Notes under the pieces: generated by a model
Told to the model about the DNA's origin: nothing
Seen by the model: the letters and a program-made list of their open reading frames with translations, nothing else
Database searches by the model: none
In this document: one piece after another, positions 34,713-44,002 of the stretch
Layout of the letters: every line of letters starts with the position of its first letter
Position numbering within the stretch: the stretch's first letter is position 1
Program-made: the position numbers and the translations under genes
DNA from: Streptomyces luomodiensis
GTDB taxonomy: Bacteria; Actinomycetota; Actinomycetes; Streptomycetales; Streptomycetaceae
DNA length: 64,000 nucleotides
Assembly (NCBI RefSeq): GCF_031679605.1
Contig: NZ_CP117522.1
Coordinates: 9,858,001 to 9,922,000 of the forward strand
Direction of reading: 5' to 3'

Positions 34713-35798
34713 TCAGTAGGGTTTGAATTCGGGGTAGTAGGCTGCGGCGGCGGTTGCGGTGTCGATGTTCCGTGGGAAAAGCGCGGCTTCGTAGGCGCGG
34801 ATGGCCGCGTCGATGTCCTTGGGCTGTTCGGCGATGGCGTTGCCGAGCTGGCCTGCGTCGAAGAGCGCCCAGTTCGCCCCTTCGCCGTCCGGCGGTGCCA
34901 GGTGGGCGGCGTCTCCGATGAGCGTGACCCCAGGTATATGTTCCCAGCGGTGTCCGATCGGTAGCCCGTACAAGGGGCGGAAAATCGGCGGGATGTCGCT
35001 GTCCGCGACCAGGGCGACGAGCTCCGGCGCCCACCCCTCGAACATCGCCGCGACCGTGCGGGTGGCCGCAGGGCCGTCATTGAAGTCGATGCCGTCGAAC
35101 CAGTCGAGCGGCTGGTCGAACATGGCGTAGGAGTGCAGGGTGTCCCCGCGCTCGCGCTGCACGCCAAGACCGATGCGGGTGGTTTCGTCGTAGGCGGTCA
35201 TCGACCCGCCGCCGACCAGCGCCAGGGTGGCAGGGTGCCGGGTGTCGCTCTCATACAGGTACGTCTCGACCATCGAGCGTCCGGCATAGGCGGGCGTGGC
35301 GTCGGAGAGCAGCGGTCGCACCTTCGACCAGGCGCCGTCGGCACCGACGAGGATGTCGGTGACAATCGTCGATCCGTTGGCGAAGGTCACTTCGTGACGA
35401 CCGTCGTCGAGGGTCCGAACGCTCCGAGTCTTGTGGCCCCAGACGACCCCGCCGGCAGGCAGGGATTCCAGCAGCAACTGTCGCAGCTCGCCACGCTGCA
35501 CCTCGGGGCGGCCTCCGGCGGGGTCATCGGGCTGGTCCGCCAGGATGGTGCCGTCAGGCGCCACGTCACGGGATGCCTGGCGACCTTCGAGGACGAGGGA
35601 TCGGAAGCCGTCCATCAGGCCGGCGGCACGGATCCCGTGCTGTCCGTTGTAGTCGTGGATGTCGAGCATGCCGCCTTGGCCTCGGGCCTGAGCAGACGCC
35701 TCCGCTTCGTACACCGTGGACGGGATTCCATGAACCGCCAGGGTTCGTGCCAGTGTCAGTCCCGCAAGACCGGCACCGATGATCGTTATCTGAGTCAT
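34713..35798 (-). CDS. FAD-dependent monooxygenase resembling TetX
   Basis: 361 residues. N-terminal FAD fold ITIIGAGLAGLTLARTLAVH (GxGxxG), then a GGMLDIHDYNGQHGIRAAGL segment that parallels the GGTLDLH..SGQEA...AGL of tetracycline-inactivating TetX. C-terminal GVTLIGDAAHLAPPDGEGAN is the GD motif of class A flavin monooxygenases. It would hydroxylate an aromatic or polyketide compound with NADPH and O2. The MarR gene lies 84 bp upstream on the same strand and probably controls it. Whether it acts on tetracyclines cannot be told from sequence alone. Confidence 0.87.
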   Translation of the reverse strand: MTQITIIGAGLAGLTLARTLAVHGIPSTVYEAEASAQARGQGGMLDIHDYNGQHGIRAAGLMDGFRSLVLEGRQASRDVAPDGTILADQPDDPAGGRPEVQRGELRQLLLESLPAGGVVWGHKTRSVRTLDDGRHEVTFANGSTIVTDILVGADGAWSKVRPLLSDATPAYAGRSMVETYLYESDTRHPATLALVGGGSMTAYDETTRIGLGVQRERGDTLHSYAMFDQPLDWFDGIDFNDGPAATRTVAAMFEGWAPELVALVADSDIPPIFRPLYGLPIGHRWEHIPGVTLIGDAAHLAPPDGEGANWALFDAGQLGNAIAEQPKDIDAAIRAYEAALFPRNIDTATAAAAYYPEFKPY

Positions 35799-35881
35799 AC
35801 ATGCGTTCCTTACTGCTGGTGGATGAACCGGCGGTCCTGCCCGCGAGGCTCCCGGCCGCCGTGCGGAGCAGTAGAGCCGGG

Positions 35882-36322
35882 TCAGGGAGAGCGGGGAGGC
35901 TCGATCCGGGACGCGAGCTGTTCCAGGAGTTCATGGAGCCGCGCCTGCTCTGCGGCGCCAAGCGGCGCGAGGATCGACTCCTCGACACGGTCCATGGCCT
36001 CTTCGAAACCCCGGATCAGTTCGGAGCCCGCTGGAGTGGCATGCACCCGACGGCTGCGCGTGTCATCCTCCTGCGTCTGGCGCTCCACGAGTCCGCGCCG
36101 CTCGAGTCCGGCCAGGAGCCGCGAGACGCTCGGCGCACTGGTGCGCATGGCCCGCGCGACGTCACGCTGAATGGCATCCGGATTCTTCGACAGGTACGCC
36201 AACACGGCACTCTGCTCGTGCGTGAGGCCGCGTTCCCGTATCCAGTCGTCAGCGATGCGTCGCTGCCCCCACACAATCCACCGCATCAGCTCCAACGTGC
36301 TCTCACGCTTCAATCTGCCCAT
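35882..36322 (-). CDS. MarR-family transcriptional regulator
   Basis: 146 residues if it starts at ATG 36322. No ribosome site precedes it, so it may be leaderless; a longer frame up to 36358 exists but begins inside the AT-rich operator region. Winged helix: DAIQRDVARAMRTSAPSVSR, LLAGLERRGLVERQTQEDDT. N-terminal helices include RGLTHEQSAVLAYLSKNPD. First gene of an operon with the TetX-like monooxygenase; likely a self-repressor released by the enzyme's substrate. Confidence 0.88.
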   Translation of the reverse strand: MGRLKRESTLELMRWIVWGQRRIADDWIRERGLTHEQSAVLAYLSKNPDAIQRDVARAMRTSAPSVSRLLAGLERRGLVERQTQEDDTRSRRVHATPAGSELIRGFEEAMDRVEESILAPLGAAEQARLHELLEQLASRIEPPRSP

Positions 36323-36354
36323 AGTTAACACGCTAACTGTTGCTGCGTTAACAA
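36323..36354. promoter_or_regulatory. GTTA/TAAC operator region of marR
   Basis: Sequence just before the marR ATG has GTTAACACGCTAAC followed by TGTTGCTGCGTTAAC, giving overlapping GTTA-N-TAAC inverted repeats in otherwise GC-rich DNA, a typical MarR site. Confidence 0.5.
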
Positions 36355-36544
36355 TCAAGTCTCCTTGGACTTTGCCCCACTACATGGACACACACGCTGC
36401 CGCGCCGGACCTCCTCAAGCAGAACCTGTCCGCGGTCACTCTCCGGCGATCAAGCGGACGCACGGGTTCGTCATACCGGCCGACGAGGTGCGGCTCGGGG
36501 TGGTCGTTTCCGTGACCTGTCCGCCGCCGCTGCGGCCGTAGCTG

Positions 36545-36690
36545 CCGCCCCGCGCCGGTTACGCGGAGCGCACCTACTGTTGACAGGGCCAGAACCTGTC
36601 ACCCACGCCGATGTGGCCGCCGAGCTGACCCGAGCCCCGAACCGGGAGGTCGAGCACAGCCGGATCGAGCCCCAGCAACACCGGGAGGCC
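36545..36690 (+). pseudogene. NmrA-like NAD(P)-binding protein fragment
   Basis: Reads YAERTY, then after one shifted base LTGPEPVTHADVAAELTRAP and NREVEHSRIEPQQHREAT. This is the C-terminal half-site of NmrA/NAD(P)H-binding proteins (LTGPE.L...E.A..L....GR.V......). No Rossmann part is present. Confidence 0.45.
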
Positions 36691-36734
36691 ACGGCCCGAC
36701 TTCTGTTACGGCCTCTGAGCCGGAGGCTATTTTC

Positions 36735-37640
36735 ATGGCGTTTCGGGGCCCTCGTGCTGTCGAAGTCGTGCTGTTTGCTGAGGAGCGTGCGGAGTTGACA
36801 CGTTGGGCGGGTGGAGCGGTGTCGGCCGGTGTGGCGGAGCGGGCCCGGATCATTCTGGCCTGAGCGGAGGGGCCTCAAATACCGCTGCGGCTGCGGACTT
36901 CGGGGTGTTTATGGAGACAGTGCGCAAGTGGCGTTCGCGGTTCGCGGCCCGGCGGACGGCGGGCCTGGTGGACGAGCCATGGCCGGGCCGGCGCAAGCCG
37001 GAGCTGGTGCTCTCCGAGGCCGAACGGGCGGAGCTGACGCGCTGGGGCGCGGCGGGCGAAGACCGCGCAGCCTGGCGCTGCGGGCGAGGATCGTGCTGCG
37101 GTGCGCGGAAGGCGGGTCGAACAAGGAGGTCGCCGCCGAACTCGGTGTATCGCAGGGAACGGTTAACCGCTGGCGGTCGAGGTTCATCCGCTTGCGGCTG
37201 GATGGGCTGAGCGATGAGCCGCGTCCCGGTAGGCCGCCCTCGATCCTGCCGGGCCAAATCGAGGATGTGCTCACGGCGACGTTGGAGTCCACCCCGGGCA
37301 AGGACACGCACTGATCGCGGGCCTCGATGGCGAAGCACTCCGGGCTGTCGAAGTCCACCATCGGGCGGATCTGGAAGAGGTTCGACCTCAAACCTCATCT
37401 CCGGGACGCGTTCAAGCTCTCCACCATCCGCAGTTCATCGCGAAGGTTGACGACGTCGTCGGCTTGTACCACGACGAGAAGAGCCAGATCCAGGCGCTGG
37501 ACCGGTCCCAGCCGGTGCTGCCGATGATGCCGGGCATGCCCGAGCGACGCACCCACGACTACTGCCGGCACGGCATCACCAGCCTGTTTGCCGCCTTCAA
37601 CATCGCCGACGGCAGCGTGATATCGGAACTGCCCATGACG
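36735..37640 (+). pseudogene. Chimeric, frameshifted IS630-family transposase
   Basis: Two IS630 N-terminal helix-turn-helix modules stand in tandem. The first (ATG 36735: AEERAELTRWAGGA...ERARIIL, stop, then VFMETVRKWRSRFAARRTAG) runs into a second (SEAERAELTRWGAAG, after a shift LALRARIVLRCAEGGSNKEV, VSQGTVNRWRSRFIRLRLDG). HSGLSKSTIGRIWKRFDLKP and VDDVVGLYHDEKSQIQALDR (first DDE Asp) follow in other frames. The last two acidic residues are lost. At least three frameshifts; dead. Confidence 0.8.
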
Positions 37641-37977
37641 TTCAGCGTGGGCTGCCCGTCCGGCGGGGTCTGGAAGGGGAAGGCGGCGCCCGAGGGCCCG
37701 GCGTCCAGTACGCGCTGATCTCCGAAGGCCGGCGCCGGGCGGGGCTGACCGTGTGCCGCTGCCGCAGGATCACAGCTCCAGGTTGCGGCCATCCGCGGCG
37801 CCCGCTCATCGAGCCCGCATCTCAACGGCTCGCCCGCCGCGCGGTCGCCTCCGCCCAGCAGGCGCCGACCTGGCCCCATTCCGCGGCATCCACGGCACGG
37901 GGGCAGGGGCGCAACGATCGTGGCCGCGGCTGCTCCAGGCCGAACACGAGAGGCTGTCGGTCAACGAGTAGAGGCCA
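37641..37977. other. Intergenic stretch, nothing recognised
   Basis: About 340 bases between the IS630 remnant and the SDR end. One open piece (GVQYALISEGRRRAGLTV) looks natural but could not be assigned. Confidence 0.4.
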
Positions 37978-38703
37978 TCACCAGGGCACGACGCCGTTGT
38001 CGTCGAACTGCTGGCCGGTGGGGCCGTCGTCGGGCAGGGTCGCCAGCCGGATCGCGATCGCGGCGCCCTGCTCGGCGGTCCGGGTGCCGCTGAACCCGTT
38101 GAGGTCGGTGGCGACGTATCCGGGGCACGCGTTGTTGATCAGAATGCCGGTGCCGCTCAGCTCCTTGGCGTACTGGATGGTGACGGCATTGAGGTAGGTC
38201 TTCGTCGGCGCGTAGGCTCCGCTGATCCCTCCAAGATCGACACCCGGCGTGGTCTGCAGGGTCAGCGAGCCGACATGACTGGACTGGTTGACGATCCGCG
38301 GATGTGCCGAGCGGCGCAGCAGCGGCAGCATCGCATTGGTGACGCGGATGACGCCGACGACGTTGGTCTCCACCAGCCGCCGCACGGTCTCCAGGTCGAT
38401 GCTCGATGGTTCCTCCGGCCAGCCGCCCGCGGCGCCGGCGTTGTTGACCAGCACGTCGAGCCGCCCTTCTTGCTCCTCGATCAGCCGCGCCGCAGTGGTC
38501 ACGCTGGCGTCGTCGGTCACATCCAGCGGCACGGCGAACGCGTCGACGCCTGCCGCGCGCAGCTTCCCCACGGCCTCTGTCCGGCGCTGCTCGTCCCGGG
38601 CACCGACACCGACGCGCCACTCCAGCGCGCCGAGCCCGGCCGCGATCTCGTATCCGATTCCCTTGTTCGCGCCGGTGACCAGCGCTGTCTTCTTTTCGCT
38701 CAT
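37978..38703 (-). CDS. Short-chain dehydrogenase/reductase
   Basis: 241 residues from ATG 38703. NADP site TALVTGANKGIGYEIAAGLG (TGxxxGIG), RLDVLVNNAGAAGG (NNAG), IVNQSSHVGSLTL (catalytic Ser) and GAYAPTKTYLNAVTIQYAKE (YxxxK, Tyr and Lys with the expected spacing in YAPTK). C-terminal NACPGYVATDLN. It resembles carbonyl-reductase-type SDRs. Divergent from a broken LysR gene that may once have controlled it. Confidence 0.91.
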   Translation of the reverse strand: MSEKKTALVTGANKGIGYEIAAGLGALEWRVGVGARDEQRRTEAVGKLRAAGVDAFAVPLDVTDDASVTTAARLIEEQEGRLDVLVNNAGAAGGWPEEPSSIDLETVRRLVETNVVGVIRVTNAMLPLLRRSAHPRIVNQSSHVGSLTLQTTPGVDLGGISGAYAPTKTYLNAVTIQYAKELSGTGILINNACPGYVATDLNGFSGTRTAEQGAAIAIRLATLPDDGPTGQQFDDNGVVPW

Positions 38704-38810
38704 GGCATCGAGTGTGGGCGCGCTTCGATCAGACACCAATGGCCGTCTCGGTAAGGCACCAATACCTCAGCGACATCAATCGAGCCTCCGCCGGCGTGGA
38801 CCGTGGGGGC

Positions 38811-39648
38811 GTGGAGATACGCGAGCTGCGGTATGTCGTCGCCCTCGCCGAGGAACTGCACTTCGGCAAAGCCGCCGAGCGTCTCCAGACAGCCCAGTCG
38901 CCGCTGTCGCGCGCCATCGCCCGGCTCGAACGACGGCGCGGGGTCACGTTGCTGGAGCGCACCAGCCGGAGGGTCACCCTCACCGACGCCGGGACCGTGC
39001 TCTTGTCCGAGGCGCGTGCGGTCCTCAGCGCGGTGACCGTGGCCGAGCGGCGTACCCGGCAGGCCGGGCAAAACCGACCCCGGCTCGTGCTCGCCGTCAA
39101 ATCCGGCACCGCCGGGGATCTGCTGAGCAAGCTCCTCGACGCCTACCAGGCTGAACCCGGTGCGGCCACCGTCGAGGTGCTGCTGCGAGGCGCATCAACA
39201 CCAGGAACTGCTGCGCGGGGGAAAGGCCGATGTGGCTCTTCTGCACCTGCCGTTCGACTCGGCGCTTGGACTCGACACCGAAAGTCTGTGCACCGAAGGA
39301 CAGGTGGCGGTTCTGCCCGCAGCCCACCCCCTTGCCGGCCGCACTCGCCTTCGGGTGGCCGAAGTCACCGCGTTGCCGGACCTCCCGATGGCCCGCTGGC
39401 CCGACTCCGGTGGCGCTACCCGGAAGGACCCGGGGCAGAAGTCAAGAATCTGACACAGCTCTTCCAGCTGGTTGCGCTCGGCCGAGGCACCGTGATCGTG
39501 CCCGAGTCCGCCGTCGTCGACCTGCGGCCGGGATCTCGCCGCCGTGCCGGTTCTGGACGCGCCGCTGGTGACAACGGTGATCGCCTGGCCGCCGCTGAGT
39601 CGGCTTCGCGCGGTCGCCGACCTGATCGGCGTGGCAACACGTCTTTGA
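38811..39648 (+). pseudogene. LysR-family regulator with several frameshifts
   Basis: GTG 38811 begins IRELRYVVALAEELHFGKAA, then SPLSRAIARLERRRGVTLLE, an intact winged helix. The effector domain is spread over frames: LVLAVKSGTAGDLLSKLLDA, then HQELLRGGKADVALLHLPFD (shift near 39190), LTQLFQLVALGRGTVIVPES (shift near 39430) and VPVLDAPLVTTVIAWPPLSR to TGA 39646 (shift near 39530). Divergent from the SDR. The first 120 residues could still bind DNA, but the gene is clearly damaged. Confidence 0.85.
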
Positions 39649-39976
39649 CCAACCGTCCGCGTCCGCGCAGGTCAATCGACGAATGCAACACCCGCCGTCG
39701 TCAAGATGAAGGACCGGAGCAACTCCTCCGGGGTGGTACCAGGAAACGAGCGCTGCCGCTCCGGCTCGGTGTCCGCAAGCACATTCGCCACAACGCCTCC
39801 ACCAGCACATGAAGGTGACTCCAGCGGCCACGGCGCCACGCCGCTCGGCCCGTGGCCCGACCGGCGCACTGTCACATGAGCGTTTCCGCTGGCCCGCCGG
39901 GGACGCCGGTGAGTAGCCCCGGCCGATCATTTCGGCTGTCGTGGCCGTACCCGGACGTGGTCGGAAGCGGCGCGGG
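39649..39976. other. Intergenic stretch with an unassigned minus-strand tail
   Basis: About 330 bases. The minus strand reads ANVLADTEPERQRSFPGTTP, then EELLRSFILTTAGVAFVD, ending at 39672; composition is natural, but no family was named. Confidence 0.35.
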
Positions 39977-40288
39977 TCAGAGTTGGTCGTAGATCGCGGC
40001 CAGGCGCCGTAGGACGTCGGTGGCAGCGTCCAGGGCGATGGTGTCGTGATGGGCCAGCGCTGAGGTGAGCGCTTCGGTCAGGAGTGTCTGGCGCTCCTGA
40101 TGGCGGGCTCTGCCGGCGTCGGTGAGGGAGACCTGGACCGATCTCTTGTCGTGGGCGGGGCGTTCGCGGGTGACGTAGCCGGCCGTGACCAGGCCGTTGA
40201 CCAGCTGAGTGGCTGCGGCTGCGGTGGTCTCGGTGGCCGCGGCCAGTTCTAGATAAGTACTTAGGTAGATCTCCCGGTTGCCCCTCAC
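39977..40288 (-). pseudogene. MarR-family regulator lacking its N-terminal helices
   Basis: GTG 40288 would give 103 residues, against about 145 in the family. The recognition helix and wing are present: LELAAATETTAAAATQLVNG, LVTAGYVTRERPAHDKRSVQ, and a full C-terminal helix. The first 35-40 residues (dimer helix 1) are missing and the sequence ends at a TAAGTACTTA palindrome (40254-40263). Divergent from the alpha/beta hydrolase, which it may have regulated. Probably inactive. Confidence 0.6.
40254..40263. promoter_or_regulatory. TAAGTACTTA palindrome before the hydrolase
   Basis: AT-rich perfect palindrome 42 bp before the hydrolase ATG, inside the truncated MarR frame; a likely MarR-type operator. 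Confidence 0.45.
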
Positions 40289-40304
40289 TGGAAGGACCAC
40301 CGTC

Positions 40305-41561
40305 ATGACCACTCGCTCGACCGGACAGAGCTGGGCCCTGGACGTCGCCCTGGCCCAGGGCGGCTTCGACGCCCTGCACCCCCAGGCCAAGGGCACCTTG
40401 GAGCAGCTCGGCCACGACCACACCGACTTCGACAAGGTCTTCGACCTGGTCGGCAGCGGCGCCATGCTGCCCAAGGCCTGGGCGACGGTGGCCGGACAGG
40501 CCGAAGAGCGCGCCGCCCACCACGAGCAGGGCGGCTTCCACCAGACCGCCGCAGACCTGTACCTGCGCGCCGCGGTGATGTGGGGCCGCGCCCAGTACTC
40601 GATCTTCGACGCCACCGACCCGCGCAAGCTCGCCTTCCGCGAGCGCGCCAACCACTGCGTCGAGCGCCTCGGCGCACTGCGCGAGCACCGCGTACGCCGC
40701 GTCGTGCTGGACTTCGAGGGCGGGCAGATCTTCGGCCTGCTGCACCTGCCCGCCGGCGAAGTCACCGCCGCCCCCGCCGTCATTCTCGGCCCCGGCATGG
40801 ACATGATCAAAGAGGACTACATCTACGCCGCGGAGCGCTACTACACCTCCCGCGGCATCGTCGCCCTGTCCATCGAAGGGCCCGGCCAGGGCGAGACCCG
40901 CGCCAACGGACTGACCGTCGACCTGACCAACTACGAGCGCGCCATTAGCCGCTACATCGACCACCTGGCCTCACTCCCGCAGGTCGACCCGATACGGATC
41001 GGCATGTTCGGCATCTCCATGAGCGGCTACTGGGGCTCGCGCGCCGCCGCCACCGACCCGCGCCTGTCCGCACTGGCCGCCTTCGAGGCCGTCACCGGCG
41101 ACTTCACCACCATCTTCGAGCGCGCCCAGCCGACCTTCAAGAACAACTACATGTACATGGCCGGCTACACCGACGAGGACGCCTTCGACCGCGACCTGGC
41201 CGCCCACATGCCACTCGGCGACCTCGTCAAGGACATCACCTGCCCCGTCCTGTACGGCATCGGCGAGTTCGACGAGCTCACGCAACTCGAGCAGGCCCTG
41301 GCCAGCTACGAGAAGGTCCGCGCACCGAAGGAGATGCGCGTATACGAGGACGAGTTCCACCCCCTGGGCGGCACCGCGGCCGAAGTATTCCGCTTCGGCA
41401 CCGAATGGCTCGAGCGCGCCCTGAACGGCGAACTGCGCGAACCCGGCCGCGACGTACGCCACTACGTCCACCGCGACGGACGCATCACCGACCACACCGC
41501 CAACCCCACCTGGTGGCTCAACACCACCCCCGCCCAGGTCACCAACGCCCGCAACGCCTGA
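40305..41561 (+). CDS. Alpha/beta hydrolase (FrsA/DHPON hydrolase-like)
   Basis: 418 residues from ATG 40305, GGAAGGA upstream. A helical N-terminal region of about 150 residues precedes the hydrolase fold. Nucleophile GMFGISMSGYWGSR (Ser238, GxSxS), acid at GEFDEL and His at EDEFHPLGG. Motif PAVILGPGMDMIKEDY forms the oxyanion region. This architecture is that of 2,6-dihydroxypseudooxynicotine hydrolase and related C-C bond hydrolases, and of FrsA. It likely acts on an aromatic ketone or ester. It stands alone after a truncated MarR gene. Confidence 0.87.
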   Translation: MTTRSTGQSWALDVALAQGGFDALHPQAKGTLEQLGHDHTDFDKVFDLVGSGAMLPKAWATVAGQAEERAAHHEQGGFHQTAADLYLRAAVMWGRAQYSIFDATDPRKLAFRERANHCVERLGALREHRVRRVVLDFEGGQIFGLLHLPAGEVTAAPAVILGPGMDMIKEDYIYAAERYYTSRGIVALSIEGPGQGETRANGLTVDLTNYERAISRYIDHLASLPQVDPIRIGMFGISMSGYWGSRAAATDPRLSALAAFEAVTGDFTTIFERAQPTFKNNYMYMAGYTDEDAFDRDLAAHMPLGDLVKDITCPVLYGIGEFDELTQLEQALASYEKVRAPKEMRVYEDEFHPLGGTAAEVFRFGTEWLERALNGELREPGRDVRHYVHRDGRITDHTANPTWWLNTTPAQVTNARNA

Positions 41562-41677
41562 CCCCGCTATCGGGGCGCCCCACCCACAAGGACCGCCCCG
41601 ATACCGCACCCCACGACACCGCCCGACACCGCCCGACCTCCGTGGGCAACGGCTTTCCTCGCGACGGAGACTCGGTG

Positions 41678-41860
41678 ATGGTCAACCCGTTCATCGAGGC
41701 GGAGAAGCAGGGCGGTCACAGCGTCAAGGGGGCGTGTGAACTGCCGAAGGTCTCCCGTGCCGCCTTCTACGTTCGCCGCAGCGGTGAGCCGGGACCGAGT
41801 GCCGTTCGCGATGCGGAACTGACCGGGAAGATCATCGGCAATCTGAATGCGGAAGCCACC
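41678..41860 (+). pseudogene. IS3-family orfB N-terminal fragment
   Basis: Reads MVNPFIEAEKQGGHSVKGAC, then ELPKVSRAAFYVRRSGEPGP, the leader of the IS3 orfB (V..F...... V...C..L.VSRA.YY). It ends before the integrase core. Confidence 0.7.
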
Positions 41861-41922
41861 GGCGAGCGTGTCCTTGGTGATGCACCGGGTCATGCGGCAG
41901 GCGGCTTCAAGAGTGAGGAGGC

Positions 41923-41963
41923 GGCTGTCCCCCGTAGTGCAAGTACGGGGGACAGCCCTTTTT
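41923..41963 (+). terminator. Intrinsic terminator
   Basis: Perfect 14-bp stem GGCTGTCCCCCGTA / TACGGGGGACAGCC, 7-base loop, followed by CTTTTT on the plus strand. It lies between the IS3 fragment and the end of the repeat protein and could stop transcription from either side. Confidence 0.85.
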
Positions 41964-41988
41964 CACGCGCGTTCACCCGAAGGTCAGG

Positions 41989-43443
41989 TCACACCGGCGG
42001 GATGCACGGCCGCAGGATGCCCGTCGAGGTGACGGTGGCGCCGCCGACGACGGCAGTCGCCTGGTAGGTGAGGTTGATGATCTGCAGCGGACCGAGGTTC
42101 ACCGAGAGGGTGGCGGTACCCGTCGCGTCGGTCACCGCCGCCCCCACAGGCACACCGCCCACCAGGAACTGCACCGGGATACCCGCGGCCGCCGGCGTCA
42201 CCGTGGCCGTCAGCGTGGCCGGGAAGAGGAGTGGATTGAACAGGTTGATCCGCCAGCAGGCGGGGAGAGCCTGCAGCGCTCCCGGAGCCGCCCCGGGCAG
42301 TACGACGATGGGGAGGGGGAGGGAGGCTGTGCCGGTGCAGTTGCAGGCGGTGCCGGCGGGGGTGGCGGTGACGGTGGCGGTGGCTGTGGTGGTGCCGGCG
42401 GTGGGGAAGGTGACGGTGGCTGTGGCTTGGCCGGAGGCGTTGGTTGTGCCGGTGCCGAGTGTTCCGCTTGGGCTGGTGAAGGTGACGGTGGCGCCGTTGA
42501 GGGGTTGGCCGTTGCACAGCACCAGTGCCTGGAGGGTGGTGGGCTGGCCTGCGGTGACGGTGCCGGTTGGGGGCAGGAGCAGGACCGTGCAGATGCCCTG
42601 AGGCAGTACGACGATGGGGAGGGGGAGGGAGGCTGTGCCGGTGCAGTTGCAGGCGGTGCCGGCGGGGGTGGCGGTGACGGTGGCGGTGGCTGTGGTGGTG
42701 CCGGCGGTGGGGAAGGTGACGGTGGCTGTGGCTTGGCCGGAGGCGTTGGTTGTGCCGGTGCCGAGTGTTCCGCTTGGGCTGGTGAAGGTGACGGTGGCGC
42801 CGTTGAGGGGTTGGCCGTTGCACAGCACCAGTGCCTGGAGGGTGGTGGGCTGGCCCGCGGTGACGGTGCCGGTCGGGGGCAGAAGCAGGACCGTGCACAT
42901 GCTCGTTGTGACCGGAGCGAAGGTGCATGCGGGGCAGGTCCCGGCGGCTGCCACGAAAGTGGCCGTCACGGACTGACCCGAGGTCAGTAGCACCCCGAGG
43001 TCGACCGGCGTCACGACGCCGTTGGTGACGGGCGTCGACACCATCCCTCCGCCGGGCAGGGTGTACTGGACCGTGCCGTTGAGCGAGGCGGTATCACCAC
43101 TGCAGGCGAGGGTTGTGCTGGCCTGCGTGGTCGTGCCCACGGTGGTTAGGGTGGTCGAGATCGTCCCGGGGGGTGCGGGGGTGATGGTGATCGGTACGAC
43201 CTCGGTGCCGGTGATGGTGGCACCGCTGGTGTACACCACGGTGATGGTCTGGGGGCCGGACCCGACGGCTGTGAAGGTGACCGGAGGGGTGGTTGCGTCA
43301 GCCGCGACGGTCGCGGTCTGGATCTGGGCGTCGTAGGTGAAGGTGGCGGTGTTTCCGGCGCCTACCCCAGCAGGGACGGAAGTCACCTGGGCCGTGAACG
43401 TGGTACAGGCCGTGGGGGTGGGGGGAGTGATGGCGACTGGCAT
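41989..43443 (-). CDS. Ig-like repeat protein with cysteine-rich tandem domains, no signal peptide
   Basis: 484 residues from ATG 43443, with GAAGGGG upstream. It is built of Thr/Ala/Val-rich beta domains. Two nearly identical 102-residue units (DNA period 306 bp) each start CTVLLLPPTGTVTAGQPTTL and end ACNCTGTASLPLPIVVLP, with Cys at fixed places. The pattern GQPLNGATVTFTSPSGTLGT, TTNASGQATATVTFPTAGT is that of bacterial Ig-like (Big/invasin-type) folds. An N-terminal Ig-like domain and a C-terminal one flank them. No signal peptide, anchor or enzyme domain is visible. Function unknown; adhesion or structural role is a guess. Confidence 0.75.
   Translation of the reverse strand: MPVAITPPTPTACTTFTAQVTSVPAGVGAGNTATFTYDAQIQTATVAADATTPPVTFTAVGSGPQTITVVYTSGATITGTEVVPITITPAPPGTISTTLTTVGTTTQASTTLACSGDTASLNGTVQYTLPGGGMVSTPVTNGVVTPVDLGVLLTSGQSVTATFVAAAGTCPACTFAPVTTSMCTVLLLPPTGTVTAGQPTTLQALVLCNGQPLNGATVTFTSPSGTLGTGTTNASGQATATVTFPTAGTTTATATVTATPAGTACNCTGTASLPLPIVVLPQGICTVLLLPPTGTVTAGQPTTLQALVLCNGQPLNGATVTFTSPSGTLGTGTTNASGQATATVTFPTAGTTTATATVTATPAGTACNCTGTASLPLPIVVLPGAAPGALQALPACWRINLFNPLLFPATLTATVTPAAAGIPVQFLVGGVPVGAAVTDATGTATLSVNLGPLQIINLTYQATAVVGGATVTSTGILRPCIPPV
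42296..42907 (-). repeat. 306-bp tandem direct repeat inside the Ig-like gene
   Basis: Two copies (about 42296-42601 and 42602-42907) differ at only a few bases. In-frame, so copy number can change without breaking the protein. Confidence 0.85.
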
Positions 43444-44002
43444 GGTGCAGCCCCTTCGAGTCGGTGTGTTCGCGGGGCTGCCACTCGCTGCCGGGGTGCC
43501 CAAGGGAACGGAACAGAGAACTCGAAAGCGATCTCTGTCCTGGCCCCGACAGGGAGATGGGCACCCCACAGTCGATGGGAACAGTAAAGCCACGGCTTGC
43601 GATGATTCACCACACTGGGTGCCAGATGCCAGCCTTTTGGCCTAGTGTCCTGGCGCAGAACCTGCCCGCTGCAGGCCTCCTCGAAGGGAAGACATGCTGC
43701 GTGGATGGAACGTCAGCCGGGGCGCCGCTGTATGGACGGCAACGCGGGGCCCAGCCACGGGGAAAGTGCTCCGCACGGGTGAATGGTGGTGGCCCGGCCT
43801 TGCCAGCCAGGCATGGGCGAGCGCACGGTGAAATAGAGTATGGCAGCCTATCCCGGACCGGAAACCCCGCTGTGGGGGGGAATCGGCTCTTCCGGACCGG
43901 GTTGGGCGTAACACTGACGACCATACCCGCGGCAATCGCGCCTCCTACACCCTTTCTGCCGGGCGACCGCCTGACTTGCGGACAGGACGAAGGACACCCT
44001 GA
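43444..44002. other. Intergenic stretch, nothing recognised
   Basis: About 560 bases upstream of the Ig-like gene. It must contain that gene's promoter; no convincing gene on either strand. Confidence 0.45.

Noticed and set aside
36323..36354. Longer MarR start (codons up to 36358)
   Set aside because: Those codons lie in the AT-rich GTTA/TAAC palindromes, which look like an operator rather than coding DNA.
42296..42907. CRISPR-like direct repeat
   Set aside because: Only two 306-bp units inside a gene, without spacers.
41984..42928. His/Arg-rich repetitive minus-strand frame
   Set aside because: It is the shifted reading of the Ig-like repeat gene; composition reflects the DNA repeat.
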